Origin: Fermentibacter sp963718745 [NCBI: Candidatus Fermentibacterota bacterium]
GTDB taxonomy: Bacteria > Fermentibacterota > Fermentibacteria > Fermentibacterales
Assembly: GCA_963718745.1 (NCBI GenBank)
Contig: OY970370.1
Location: 1,488,001 to 1,552,000, forward strand
Direction: 5' to 3'
DNA length: 64,000 nt
Part shown: positions 24,730 through 33,762 of the stretch, piece after piece
How positions within the stretch are numbered: the stretch's first letter is position 1
How the letters are laid out: each line of letters opens with the position of its first letter
Program-made: the position numbers and the translations under genes
Notes under the pieces: model-generated
What the model was told of the DNA's origin: nothing
What the model saw: the letters and a program-made list of their open reading frames with translations, nothing else
The model's database searches: none

Positions 24730-25014
24730 ATGCTGCGTATCCCCAGACCTGACATCAGGATAGCACAGCAGAAGACCCGCTGCTACCGCAACCCGGTCAT
24801 CTTCGCGATGGAGCTCCAGGCCGAGATGAGCACGGACCATCTGACAAGGCAGCAGCTCGCGGACAGGCACGGGATCTCCCTCGACCGGGTGATCCAGTGG
24901 CTAGCTCTGCTCAAGCTTCCCCAGGCACAGCTCGAGGAGATCAAGGTGCTGGGGGATCACTGGGAGCATCGGGTCGTGACGGAGCGGGAGCTGCGGAGAA
25001 GAAGATCCAACTGA
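24730..25014 (+). CDS. Small ParB-like helix-turn-helix ORF, unit A
   Basis: 94 residues. The core LTRQQLADRHGISLDRVIQWLALLKLP matches the ParB/KorB-type helix-turn-helix (T-x-x-x-L-A-x-x-x-G-I-S-x-x-x-V, then L-x-L-L-K-L-P), followed by a charged tail rich in Arg. Similar short HTH pieces accompany recombinase genes in other bacteria, which is established only loosely. No ribosome binding site precedes ATG 24730 or the internal ATG at MELQAEM, so expression is uncertain, yet the frame is kept in all three units with mostly conservative changes. Confidence 0.5.
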   Translation: MLRIPRPDIRIAQQKTRCYRNPVIFAMELQAEMSTDHLTRQQLADRHGISLDRVIQWLALLKLPQAQLEEIKVLGDHWEHRVVTERELRRRRSN

Positions 25015-25187
25015 CTCCGTGATGGAAGCCAGTCAACTCATTGATCTAGGACGGTATCTCTCCCAGTCGAAGAAACCAGTGCGGGTACTGTCTTCCCCTC
25101 TTCCTAGCTCCGGATCGTGTTTCGGATCAGAGGTTGCCTCGTCCGAGGCGGTGGGCTATCTCTTTGCATCATGACTGGAGGGTGTGA

Positions 25188-26465
25188 ATGAAGCCGTTGC
25201 TCGCACTCGCGCTCATCTTCTCCCTCTCCCATGCGGAAATCGAAGTGGCGGAGCTGTTCCGGGCCGAGACGCTGGAGGAGCTCGAAGCCGCCCTTGTCGA
25301 TGGCTACCCGATGCCGTGGCTGGCTGAAGTCCTCGCCGACTCCACAATCCCCGAGGATGACCGCTACTGGCTGGACTGCAGGATGAGGGCAGTCATCGCC
25401 CAGGACATGCACCTGTTCTTCGACAGAAATGGTGATCCAGTTCACGTTGAGGCTGAATGGATCGCACCCGGCGAAGACTACTGGCGTGAGAACTTCATGG
25501 TAAATGCAGATGGAGCCGAATCCCTGTACGACCGATCAGATCAGCCGACCAATGTAGTTTCTGAACCCGGTGTTCTGGTCGATCGCTTCGGAGAGGAGAT
25601 CGGCGAGCTTGCGATGATACACCGGGGGGTCAGGTTGAGCAGGGATGCCAGCATCGGTGTTACCCTATCCGGACGACACAACGAACCCGGCTGCCCGGTA
25701 ACAATGCCGCGCCTGTGTTTTGCCTGCCTTCTCTTCCCCGATGGTTCCTTCAGGGAAACGCAAATCGGTTACGCTGGGTACTCCAATTTCGCGATCAGCA
25801 ACGATGGTAGCCGGATCGTCGTTGAGACTGAAGTCCCTCGAGATTCGGATCTCGGAGAGGCGTACACCGGGTTGGTCTTCCTGCTCGATCGGGAAGGAAG
25901 CATCGTAGCCCGTTTCCCGATGGCGGACGGGATCATGGGTGGAGCGCCTGCTGTCTCGGCTACCGGCAGATACGTGGCGTGCAGACAGAACTCGATACCC
26001 GAAAGAGGGGTCTTCCTCCTCGATGGGGAAACTGGTCAACTCCTCTATCGATTCAGAGAAGACGTGGTCGGGCACGACTTAACGTTTTCTCCCAACGAAC
26101 AGTATCTGTGCATCGGAGGTCTCTATAGGCCAGTAGTCTTCGACTGTCTTGATCGTGAGGAGATATGGTCTGTTACCCCCTCCGATCTTGATGTTGACGA
26201 GCCTGTTCTTCGCCCTGGCTATTGTGCAGATGATGGGCAAACGTTTGTGTTCAGTTCACTACAAACTCACCCGATGCGTTTCGGTACGATGATCTTCAGA
26301 GGAGACAGTCGCCCTATTGAATGGGATTCTACTAGAGGGGTCATCCAGGTATCCCCTAACGGCGCTTGCACCTTCGCTCAGTGCTACGATGCGGTAGAGC
26401 CCAACTCCTGGAACGACTTCCTGTGCGTTCCAGTGATCGTGAACCAGCTCGAAGGTGGTGAGTAG
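25188..26465 (+). CDS. Exported protein with conserved N-domain and propeller-like body, unit A
   Basis: 425 residues; TGGAGGG lies 6 bases before ATG 25188. A signal peptide (KPLLALALIFSLSHA) is followed by a helical N-domain of about 90 residues (EVAELFRAETLEELEAALVDG..., YWLDCRMRAVIAQD) nearly identical in units B and C. After about residue 110 the chain becomes a WD40/YncE-like propeller (SRDASIGVTLSG, FAISNDGSRIVVETE, VFLLDGETGQLLYRF, LTFSPNEQYLCIGG) with little identity to the paralogs. It is periplasmic or surface exposed; function unknown. Composition is less GC-rich than outside the array. Confidence 0.68.
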   Translation: MKPLLALALIFSLSHAEIEVAELFRAETLEELEAALVDGYPMPWLAEVLADSTIPEDDRYWLDCRMRAVIAQDMHLFFDRNGDPVHVEAEWIAPGEDYWRENFMVNADGAESLYDRSDQPTNVVSEPGVLVDRFGEEIGELAMIHRGVRLSRDASIGVTLSGRHNEPGCPVTMPRLCFACLLFPDGSFRETQIGYAGYSNFAISNDGSRIVVETEVPRDSDLGEAYTGLVFLLDREGSIVARFPMADGIMGGAPAVSATGRYVACRQNSIPERGVFLLDGETGQLLYRFREDVVGHDLTFSPNEQYLCIGGLYRPVVFDCLDREEIWSVTPSDLDVDEPVLRPGYCADDGQTFVFSSLQTHPMRFGTMIFRGDSRPIEWDSTRGVIQVSPNGACTFAQCYDAVEPNSWNDFLCVPVIVNQLEGGE

Positions 26466-26468
26466 AGG

Positions 26469-26655
26469 ATGAAGACGACCATCATCGCTCTCGTTCTATG
26501 CGGAACTGCCTTCTGCATCCCCTGCCACTGGGTGCGACTCCCGATGCCCAGGACTCGACGCACACGATCATGCCCGTCTACGGCGATTAACACGCTCCAT
26601 TCGGAATCGACCTGACGGACAGACCCATCAGGTGTCGACGATCCGCTTGTCAGCT
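26469..26655 (+). pseudogene. Frameshifted remnant of the third module gene, unit A
   Basis: Starts 3 bases after the propeller stop with MKTTIIALVLCGTAFC, the same signal peptide as the remnant in unit C (34982), and by homology the start of a relative of the M23/FG-GAP gene in unit B. A one-base loss near 26523 compared with unit C breaks the frame; the nucleotide match continues through the THTIMHVYGDYH and FGIDLTD region to the unit-end block, where homology to the full-length gene stops. Confidence 0.65.
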
Positions 26656-26727
26656 TGGACCAGTGCCCCACTTAATGGCGGAGAACCAGAACCTAAATCC
26701 CTGTATGGCAACTATTTGTAAGGAATA

Positions 26728-27063
26728 ATGTGGTACACCGGCCTTTGCTCCAGTCGAACCAGCTCAGGGCCATCCTTCATACTGCGTATCCCGAGACCTG
26801 ACATCAGGATAGCCCCGCCCAGGACCCGTCTCTACCGCAACCCGGTCATCCTCTCGATGGAGCTCCAGGCCGAGATGAGTACGGACCAACTCACGAGGCA
26901 GCAGCTGGCCGATAGACACGGGATCTCCCTCGATCGTGTGATCCAGTGGCTGGCCCTGCTGAAGCTGCCCGAGACGAAGATCAAGGAGATCGTGGCGCTG
27001 GGAGACTACTGGGAGCGGCGTCTTGTGACGGAGAGGGAGCTGCGGAGAAAGAGAACCAACTGA
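26728..27063 (+). CDS. Small ParB-like helix-turn-helix ORF, unit B
   Basis: 111 residues if read from ATG 26728, which lies on the unit junction; the ATG used in units A and C is ATA here, so the next start is ATG 26857 (MELQAEM). The HTH core LTRQQLADRHGISLDRVIQWLALLKLP is identical to unit A; the tail differs conservatively (ETKIKEIVALGDYWERR). There is no Shine-Dalgarno before either start. It is possibly a relic of a DNA-binding partner of the element. Confidence 0.45.
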   Translation: MWYTGLCSSRTSSGPSFILRIPRPDIRIAPPRTRLYRNPVILSMELQAEMSTDQLTRQQLADRHGISLDRVIQWLALLKLPETKIKEIVALGDYWERRLVTERELRRKRTN

Positions 27064-27476
27064 CTCCGTGACGGAAGCCAGTCATCTCTTTGATGTAGGA
27101 CGGCATCTCTCCCAGTCGAAGAAACAAGACGTTTCCTTCGGATTGTTGCAGCACGAGCGCAAGTCTGTTTTATACCTGTCTTCGTATACGAAATTCACCA
27201 TCTCAGCACAGTTGGATGAAATGCGGAATTGGGAGTGCGTATCCTTCAGTGGCATGCCGCTTCTCTAGCCTTCCTGTGTGGTGTTGTAAATGTAGACAAG
27301 GTAAAATTTTATCTGGACTCTGCGACCGCGCTGGGTCAAAGACTCGAAGCAGTCTATCTTGCATGACGGCCCTTGACGCGGATACATGAGTGAATGAGCA
27401 TACCCCTGTCTTGTCTGACATGCTCGAAGGAGAGTGCGTGAGACGGCACGAAAACAGCATCATCCATGAAAGCGCC
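27064..27476. other. Unit-B-specific insertion without a gene
   Basis: In units A and C about 145-175 bases separate the HTH ORF from the propeller gene; in unit B it is 581. The extra part (about 27125-27476) has no counterpart, is distinctly A/T-richer and contains no credible ORF or inverted-repeat ends. The conserved leader resumes at about 27545 (TGTCTTCCCCTCTT). Confidence 0.55.
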
Positions 27477-27544
27477 TACCTACCTACCTACCTACCTACC
27501 TACCTACCTACCTACCTACCTACCTACCTACCTACCTACCTACC
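27477..27544 (+). repeat. (TACC)17 tetranucleotide microsatellite
   Basis: Seventeen perfect TACC units (68 bases), ending 100 bases before the unit B propeller start. The same place in unit A reads GTGCGGGTAC. The repeat is also inside a 60-codon frame, ATG 27466 to the TGA at 27646-27648, encoding MKAP then tandem TYLP; this frame overlaps the propeller start codon. A change of one unit would shift that frame. Whether the short frame is translated is unknown, as it has no clear ribosome binding site. Confidence 0.9.
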
Positions 27545-27644
27545 TGTCTTCCCCTCTTACTAGTTCCGGATCGTATCCAGCATCTGTGTTTGCCTCGAAG
27601 GAGGCCATGGGGTATCTCTGTACAGACGGACCTGGAGGGTATGA

Positions 27645-28964
27645 ATGAAAGCATTTCTCGCCCTGGCAGTTCTCTTCTCCCTCTCCCATGCAGACATCGA
27701 AGTGACGGAGCTGTTCCGGGCGGAGACGCCCGCCGAGCTCGAAGCTGCCCTTGTCGACGGCTACCCGATGCCATGGCTGGCTGAGGTCCTCGCAGACTCC
27801 ACCATCCCGGAGGAGGACCGCTACTGGCTGGACTGCCGGATGAGAGCGGCGATTGCCCGCGATCTCAACCTCTTCTTCGATCGGGACGGGAACCGTGTCG
27901 AGGTCGAGTGTGACTATATGCATCCGGGTGAGAGCTACTGGCGCGAGCACTTCATCGTGAATCCTCTCGGCGAGTCGTTCCGATACGACACTCAAGATCG
28001 CCCTGCTGACGTTCCATACCTGGAGATGGAGGCGCAGCCGGGGTACATCCTGAACTTGTACGGTGAACGAGTGGGAGACATCGCTATCACCCGCGACAGG
28101 GTGTGGCTGTCGCGGGACGCCTCGGTGGGGATCTTCAGGACTGGTAATACCGATGGAATCAGCTACAATCGTGCCTGCTTCCTGTACCCCGACGGATCGT
28201 TCCGGGAGCAGCCGATTGATCCGGTGTTCGTCCAGTACGCTCTGAGCCAGGACGGGAATGTAGCTGTATTCTGCTCAAGATCGCAACATGTGCCTGAAGA
28301 GAGAAACCAGGAGGAATGGGAGTGGATGGTGTATGCCTTCGACCATGAAGGCGATCTCATTTTCGAGAAACTCGCACCATATGATCCGCTATCTGGTTCG
28401 GCTACGCCAGCGATCTCGCCGGACAGCCGGTATATAGCTATCCCCTTCGGGACAGGCTCTGTCTGGTTGCTCGATGCTCGTACCGGAGATGTGATCCATA
28501 TGTGGGGTGGGACTCCTGAAAACATGGTTAGCGGGAGCAACCTCTACTTCACACAGGACAGCAGATACCTTTGTGCCGGTAGCGTGATGGTCTTCGACTG
28601 CGAGACAGGAGAACGGATTCTCAAGGTCGGCACAAGCGCGCCGTACACACAGACTTCCGAAGGCTTCCTAGAGAGAGGGCGCAACACTTGTATGGCCAGC
28701 AACGGAGCTAGGCTGGTTAGCAACATCTTCTGGACGAACTTCCGCCCAATCGAATTTGCCCCTTACATTTACACTTCGACTGTCGAGCTGCGGGACCAGA
28801 ATGCCAACCTGTTCTATTCGGAATCGTGCGACTGGCTGCCGTTCATGTCGCCGAACGGAGAATTCCTCTTAGGGGAGAAGTACAATTCCCTCTTCTTCGG
28901 AGGTTCTGGATCAGACGCTTCGTCCACTCCGCTTGCGATCATGCGCCTCCTGGAGGTGGAGTAA
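27645..28964 (+). CDS. Exported protein with conserved N-domain and propeller-like body, unit B
   Basis: 439 residues from ATG 27645, with GGAGGG 5 bases upstream. The signal peptide (KAFLALAVLFSLSHA) and N-domain (ADIEVTELFRAETPAELEAA..., YWLDCRMRAAIARDLNLFF) match units A and C; the body then diverges but keeps propeller-type strands (VGIFRTGNTDG, YALSQDGNVAVFCS, VWLLDARTGDVIHMWGG, YLCAGSVMVFDCETG). The stop overlaps the start of the 1,374-codon gene (TAATGA), so the two are translationally coupled and probably act together. Partner and ligand are unknown. Confidence 0.7.
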   Translation: MKAFLALAVLFSLSHADIEVTELFRAETPAELEAALVDGYPMPWLAEVLADSTIPEEDRYWLDCRMRAAIARDLNLFFDRDGNRVEVECDYMHPGESYWREHFIVNPLGESFRYDTQDRPADVPYLEMEAQPGYILNLYGERVGDIAITRDRVWLSRDASVGIFRTGNTDGISYNRACFLYPDGSFREQPIDPVFVQYALSQDGNVAVFCSRSQHVPEERNQEEWEWMVYAFDHEGDLIFEKLAPYDPLSGSATPAISPDSRYIAIPFGTGSVWLLDARTGDVIHMWGGTPENMVSGSNLYFTQDSRYLCAGSVMVFDCETGERILKVGTSAPYTQTSEGFLERGRNTCMASNGARLVSNIFWTNFRPIEFAPYIYTSTVELRDQNANLFYSESCDWLPFMSPNGEFLLGEKYNSLFFGGSGSDASSTPLAIMRLLEVE

Positions 28965-31900
28965 TGAAACTGTTCTATGCACTCACCACAGCGGCGCTGA
29001 TCTTCTCTGCTTCAGCCTTCGCCACTGATCCCGTGATTTGGCCGATGAGCCCTCAGGGAGGGACTCATACACTCTTCCACAGCTTTGGAGACTACCATAC
29101 GCCATGGATGAATGCATGTGCCGACTCAACGAATTTCCACTTCGGCATCGACCTCACCGATCCGACGCCCTCGGCTGTCGATGATGCTGCTGAAGCAGTC
29201 TATAGCGTGCGTACCGGATATGTGCGAGATGTGTTCTATCCCGAAGGAGTAACCCCTGATGCCCCGATGGCGCACGACAACTATGGGATCGTGATCTGCG
29301 ACGAGTACCAGCAGCAGACCGGTTTCGGCTGGTGCCTCCAGCACATTGAGGACTACCTGTACACCGGAGGGGGCTTGGAAAACAACCCCTGGTCGCCAGA
29401 CAGTATGTACACTAACAACTTCTTCGTTGAAACGGCACGTCTTGGCGACATCGACAACGATGCCTTCAGCCAGGGTGGCGCCACCTGGACTGACGATCAC
29501 CTGCACTTCATGAGAAGCGCCTACACATACAATCCCGCACATCCAGGATACCTAAACCCTCTCTTCTATCTCGACCCTGCGCCGGTCGAGGGCAGCAGTC
29601 CCTTCTTCGACTGGTCATGGGATAGCGGGACTGGAATTCCCTACGGGTTCTTCGTGATCCCTCAGTACTCGGCTCTTAACGACTGGGAAACCGAGTGGGC
29701 GACACCTGCTGCGTGCAAGAGCGAGATTGACTCATTCGAGAGCATAATCAGCGGAGCTGTCGATCTGGTTCTTTTGATGCATGTGGAAGGTGAAGGTGTA
29801 ACGGGAAGCACTCCTCCCTTCAGCTGCATGCCGCAGCGACTGGAGTGGTGGGTGGAGAGATGGGACGCATCCACGAACGCCTGGGTTGAGGTCGAGGACA
29901 TCAACGGAATCCCGTATCACAGATATCCTTTCGACTTCGGGGATATCGAGCTGGGAGGCTCCTCGGACTGGGAGCGGTACAAGCAGATCTATTTCAGGTT
30001 CGATGCTTTCGACTTTTTCAGTAGTGCCTCTGCAGGGAGCATGTGCTGCCTCACGAACTGCAGTGATAATGATTCTTGGGACGGTATAGAGAACATCGAG
30101 GAGAACTGGTGGCAGACCAACGTCGATAAGGAGCAGGTCGGACCGACGATTGTGGCGGAGGAGATGCTGTTTCCTGATGGGCAGTACAGGATTGCAATCA
30201 GGCCCTGGGTATTCAATGGAACGACACCAGTCGCACTGACTCCGGCCTATGCGCTTGTCGATCTTCACAACAGCAGCCCGGTCGCGCATGCGGCCGAGAT
30301 TCTGAGCCCTGCGAAGGGCACGATTTGGTCAGCGCACTGGGAGGCTGTGGAGGTCGTCGACGGTCTTGAGGTCGAGTTCGTCGTCCAGGAGGATGAGCCC
30401 GTAGAGGCAGGGCAGACGCTGGCAGCGACGATCGTGTTTTCGGAGCCGATGAACACCGCGTCGGGAAGCTATTCGATAACGGCTGGCAAGGCTCCGGATT
30501 ATGACGATCTGGAGGTCACGACTACGGGTTGGAGTTGCACTAACAACCCTGCACCGTACTACGATACCTGGTCAGGAACGATCGAGGTCCCCGAGACAGG
30601 GATATCGGGGAGGATCATCCTGCGTATCGAAGCAGAGGATACTGATGGCAACTGCTTGAAGGATCCCGCGGATGCCTTCCCGTCGGATGACGAGTATTCC
30701 GATCTCTACCATGGCTTCGGGATAGCGTTTGGTGCGGAGCCTGGGTGGAGTGCAACGCTCCACGGTGGAGTCTATGGTTCTCCGTGTCTTGGGGATCTCG
30801 ACGGCGATGGGGACCTGGACGTGGTTATCCAGAGCAAGGATGGGTGGATCAACTGCCTGGACGACACCGGGGCGCAGTTCAGCGGTTGGCCTCAGAATGG
30901 CGGCTGGGTGCCTTCTTGGACGAAGACATACAGCTCGGTTTCACTATCCGATCTGGATCAGGACGGATCACTCGAAATCCTTGCGACCAATCCCTATGGA
31001 TGCAGGGCATACGAACTGGACGGGACGTATACCAGCTATCTCAATTCGAACTACTCTCACTTCAGCAAGGCATCACCTGCTGTGGGCGACGTAGACGGTG
31101 ACGATTTGCTGGAAGTCGTGCTCGGCCGGGTGGATGACGGGCAGGGCTCGGCCATGCCGTCAGTAATCTGCCTGGAGAACGACCTTACATTGAAGTGGAC
31201 GAAGCTCTACTCGGGGCTGTTCGGAGAGATGCCGATACTGGCGACACCTGCTGTCGGTGACATCTCGAGCAGCCACACGGGTAACGAGATAGCAATTGCG
31301 ACAGGGCAGGATTTCATCGAGGGTTATCCTTACCTGGAGACTGACACGGGGTATCCCAACTGGGTCCGACTTCTCGACGGTTCGGGGAACACGCTCTGGA
31401 CGTCGGCGGACTACCTGTGCCAGTTCTGGGCGTCGCCGGTGGTGGGAGACATCGACGGGGACGAGATAAACGAGGTGGTAATAGGAAGCACCACCAACTG
31501 GGACGACGGGAAGAAGGTGTTCGTGCTTAACGGGAACACCGGGGCGCTTGAACACACATGGACCGTTGGCAACTGGGTACTGCATCCGGCGGCACTCGCC
31601 GATCTTGACGATGACGGCGTGCTTGATGTGATCGTGGCCTGCAACGACCACAAGGTGTACGCCTGGTCGGGCGACACTCATCAAGCCTTGTCAGGATATC
31701 CGGTGGATCTCGGATCACTAGTAGGAAGTCCTTCGGTGGCTGACATAGATGGCGACTTTGACCTTGAGGTTGTGGTAGGCACGTCGGCAGGAGAGCTTTG
31801 GGCGTTGAATCCAGATGGATCGACCTGCACAGGATTCCCGGTAGCTGATGGGACCTATTTCAGAGGGTCACCTGCGATGGGCGATCTGGATGGAGACGGG

Positions 31901-33088
31901 TGCCTGGAGGTTCTGATCGCCGACCAGACTGATGCAACCGCGTACTGCTACGACATGGGCTCGGGTTCGTTCCCGTGCGAGATGCCGTGGCGTCAGTTCC
32001 AGCATGATTCGTGGCACAGCGGGTGCTTCGAGGCGGATAACACGGTACCTGAGGCTCCGACGGATCTGGACGCGATAGTGACGTACAACGAGTACGGCTA
32101 CACAGCAGACCTGACATGGGACCTGTCGGTGAATGATCCGTACTCGCCCGATCCGGAGGATCCTGCGGATGTTGTCAGTTACCAGATCTACAGGGCGTTT
32201 CCTCCGAGTACGTACACGATCCTCAGCCGCAGTCATGCGGGTGAGGGATACTACACGGACGAGTGCCCCGACCCGCAGGGCACGGTGGTCAGATATGTGG
32301 TTACCGCCTCCGACGGGACGAACGAGTCGGAGTACAGCAACGAGGTGAGGTTCAGGACGGTGCCTGGGCTTAACCTCGCGGCCGGCTGCCATGTGACCGA
32401 GGAGCTGACCAGCGGAGTACGCACCAGTGTTGAGGTATCTGCTGGCTCGCACGGCATGGCGAGGATCAGTGATACCGGATCCATGTCGACGGCAGGTACT
32501 GCAACCGGAGCGAAGCTCCTCACGGACGGAGAGACGGAAGACGTCTACATCCCCGGTGCCGGTGTGCGGGCTGTCGTGATAGACCTGGGCTGCAGCTGCC
32601 TCATCGGGCAGGTTGATCTGATGGAGGCACGCGCTGAGGCGTCTGCCTCGATGGCCGATCCTTCGGTGATCGAGGTATCGGCCGACGGGACGGCCTGGGC
32701 GGCGCTGGGCGCGCAGAGGGCGACTGCCGGAACGGCGGGCAGATATGTCAGGATAAGCCCTGCGCCGATCACGTCCGAGGTCTTCGTCTGGGGTAACTGG
32801 ACAGCGGAAGAGGATGAAGAGTCAGTGATCGGCATGGAGAGGATCGATGGCCGCTGGAACCTCGAGATGCCCGTGCTTGACGATGCTTCCTCGGGAGAGA
32901 TCGGAACCTTGAGTTTGTATGACGTAACGGGTCGCGTTCTGAGGAGCTGGAGCGCCCGCCCGGGCGAGGAAGTGGACTGGGACGGCCGGACGGCATCAGG
33001 CATGCAGGTCACTCCCGGCTGCTACTTCGTTCGCTATGAGCAGGGCGGTGAAGCCGTCACGAGGAGGCTCCTGGTAACTGCGGAGTAG
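28964..33088 (+). CDS. Large secreted protein: M23-like peptidase, FG-GAP, FN3, discoidin-like and sorting domains
   Basis: 1,374 residues from ATG 28964 (signal peptide KLFYALTTAALIFSASAFA). Residues about 30-195 resemble an M23/LytM metallopeptidase: HFGID at 59-63, H127 (CLQHIED) and DDHLHF with H179 and H181, matching the HxxxD, H and HxH ligands, though spacing is loose. Eight FG-GAP repeats with DxDxDG calcium loops lie at about 620-1000, then an FN3-like domain (about 1035-1120), a F5/8-C-like sandwich (about 1180-1265) and a FlgD-like tail (LYDVTGRVLRSW, GCYFVRYEQGG). It is probably a surface-attached peptidoglycan or peptide hydrolase, but the enzymatic role is inference. Confidence 0.7.
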   Translation: MKLFYALTTAALIFSASAFATDPVIWPMSPQGGTHTLFHSFGDYHTPWMNACADSTNFHFGIDLTDPTPSAVDDAAEAVYSVRTGYVRDVFYPEGVTPDAPMAHDNYGIVICDEYQQQTGFGWCLQHIEDYLYTGGGLENNPWSPDSMYTNNFFVETARLGDIDNDAFSQGGATWTDDHLHFMRSAYTYNPAHPGYLNPLFYLDPAPVEGSSPFFDWSWDSGTGIPYGFFVIPQYSALNDWETEWATPAACKSEIDSFESIISGAVDLVLLMHVEGEGVTGSTPPFSCMPQRLEWWVERWDASTNAWVEVEDINGIPYHRYPFDFGDIELGGSSDWERYKQIYFRFDAFDFFSSASAGSMCCLTNCSDNDSWDGIENIEENWWQTNVDKEQVGPTIVAEEMLFPDGQYRIAIRPWVFNGTTPVALTPAYALVDLHNSSPVAHAAEILSPAKGTIWSAHWEAVEVVDGLEVEFVVQEDEPVEAGQTLAATIVFSEPMNTASGSYSITAGKAPDYDDLEVTTTGWSCTNNPAPYYDTWSGTIEVPETGISGRIILRIEAEDTDGNCLKDPADAFPSDDEYSDLYHGFGIAFGAEPGWSATLHGGVYGSPCLGDLDGDGDLDVVIQSKDGWINCLDDTGAQFSGWPQNGGWVPSWTKTYSSVSLSDLDQDGSLEILATNPYGCRAYELDGTYTSYLNSNYSHFSKASPAVGDVDGDDLLEVVLGRVDDGQGSAMPSVICLENDLTLKWTKLYSGLFGEMPILATPAVGDISSSHTGNEIAIATGQDFIEGYPYLETDTGYPNWVRLLDGSGNTLWTSADYLCQFWASPVVGDIDGDEINEVVIGSTTNWDDGKKVFVLNGNTGALEHTWTVGNWVLHPAALADLDDDGVLDVIVACNDHKVYAWSGDTHQALSGYPVDLGSLVGSPSVADIDGDFDLEVVVGTSAGELWALNPDGSTCTGFPVADGTYFRGSPAMGDLDGDGCLEVLIADQTDATAYCYDMGSGSFPCEMPWRQFQHDSWHSGCFEADNTVPEAPTDLDAIVTYNEYGYTADLTWDLSVNDPYSPDPEDPADVVSYQIYRAFPPSTYTILSRSHAGEGYYTDECPDPQGTVVRYVVTASDGTNESEYSNEVRFRTVPGLNLAAGCHVTEELTSGVRTSVEVSAGSHGMARISDTGSMSTAGTATGAKLLTDGETEDVYIPGAGVRAVVIDLGCSCLIGQVDLMEARAEASASMADPSVIEVSADGTAWAALGAQRATAGTAGRYVRISPAPITSEVFVWGNWTAEEDEESVIGMERIDGRWNLEMPVLDDASSGEIGTLSLYDVTGRVLRSWSARPGEEVDWDGRTASGMQVTPGCYFVRYEQGGEAVTRRLLVTAE

Positions 33089-33121
33089 AACAGACAGAAC
33101 GGGTGAAGACCCGCAATAACA

Positions 33122-33147
33122 GCCGGGCGGCCTTCGGGCCGCCCGGC
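33122..33147 (+). terminator. UUCG-loop hairpin after the large gene
   Basis: An 11-bp perfect stem, GCCGGGCGGCC and GGCCGCCCGGC, closed by TTCG, 33 bases after the stop. No T-run follows, so it may act as an mRNA 3'-end stabiliser or a weak terminator. Confidence 0.6.
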
Positions 33148-33304
33148 CTGCATCAGGGAAATCCCGGAGAGAAAGGCTCAGCACGAAAGCCGGCGTGTTC
33201 AGCCAAGGCAAGATCATTCTTACTGGCTGTCTGGCAACAACATATATATGATTTGCTGGTACACCGGCCTTTGGTCCAGTCGAACCAGCTCAGGGTCATC
33301 CTTC

Positions 33305-33619
33305 ATGCTGCGTATCCCGAGACCTGACATCAGGATAGCACAGCAGAAGACCCGCTGTTACCGCAATCCGGTCATCTTCGCGATGGAGCTCGAGGCCGAG
33401 ATGAGCACGGACCAACTGACCAGGCGGCAGCTCGCGGATCGACACGGGATCTCCCTCGACCGGCTGATCCAGTGGCTGGCTCTGCTGAAGCTGCCGACGG
33501 AACAGCTCGAGGAGATCGCCGCTCTGGGGGATTACTCGGGAAAGCCGGTGGTTACGGAGAGGGAGTTGAGGAGAAGAAGATCCAACCGTCTCCGTGATGG
33601 AAGCCAGTCAACTCATTGA
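33305..33619 (+). CDS. Small ParB-like helix-turn-helix ORF, unit C
   Basis: 104 residues from ATG 33305 (matching the unit A start). The HTH core is LTRRQLADRHGISLDRLIQWLALLKLP. The stop used in units A and B (TGACTCCG) is changed to CGTCTCCG, so the frame runs 16 codons further into the leader of the next gene. There is no ribosome binding site. The extended C-terminus is probably not functional. Confidence 0.45.
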   Translation: MLRIPRPDIRIAQQKTRCYRNPVIFAMELEAEMSTDQLTRRQLADRHGISLDRLIQWLALLKLPTEQLEEIAALGDYSGKPVVTERELRRRRSNRLRDGSQSTH

Positions 33620-33762
33620 TCTAGGACGGGATCTTTCCCAGTCGAAGAAACCAGTGCGGGTCCTGTCTTGCACTCTTCCTAGCTCCGGATCGTGTCCAGC
33701 ATCGTGATTGCCTCGACGGAGGCCATGGGGTATCTCTGTACAGACGGACCTGGAGGGTATGA

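Larger units (their letters stand above)
24681..26729 (+). repeat. tRNA-Arg-associated module, unit A
   Basis: A 2,049-base unit beginning GTGGTACACCGGCC and ending with CTGTATGGCAAC placed 30 bases before the next TGGTAC. It contains the HTH ORF (24730), the propeller gene (25188) and a frameshifted remnant (26469). Its layout and ends match units B and C. No transposase or integrase is inside. Confidence 0.7.
26730..33256 (+). repeat. tRNA-Arg-associated module, unit B (full-length)
   Basis: A 6,527-base unit with the same left end (GTGGTACACC) and the same right-end spacing (CTGTCTGGCAAC at 33227, then TGGTAC 30 bases later). It carries the HTH ORF, the propeller gene, and the intact 1,374-codon gene, plus about 430 extra bases and a microsatellite between the first two genes. 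Confidence 0.65.

Noticed and set aside
27477-27544. CRISPR-like array at the TACC run
   Set aside because: Pure tetranucleotide repeat without spacers and no cas genes nearby.
28826-28963. Upstream 46 codons before the large M23/FG-GAP gene
   Set aside because: They lie within the propeller gene, while the signal peptide begins at ATG 28964, which overlaps that gene's stop.
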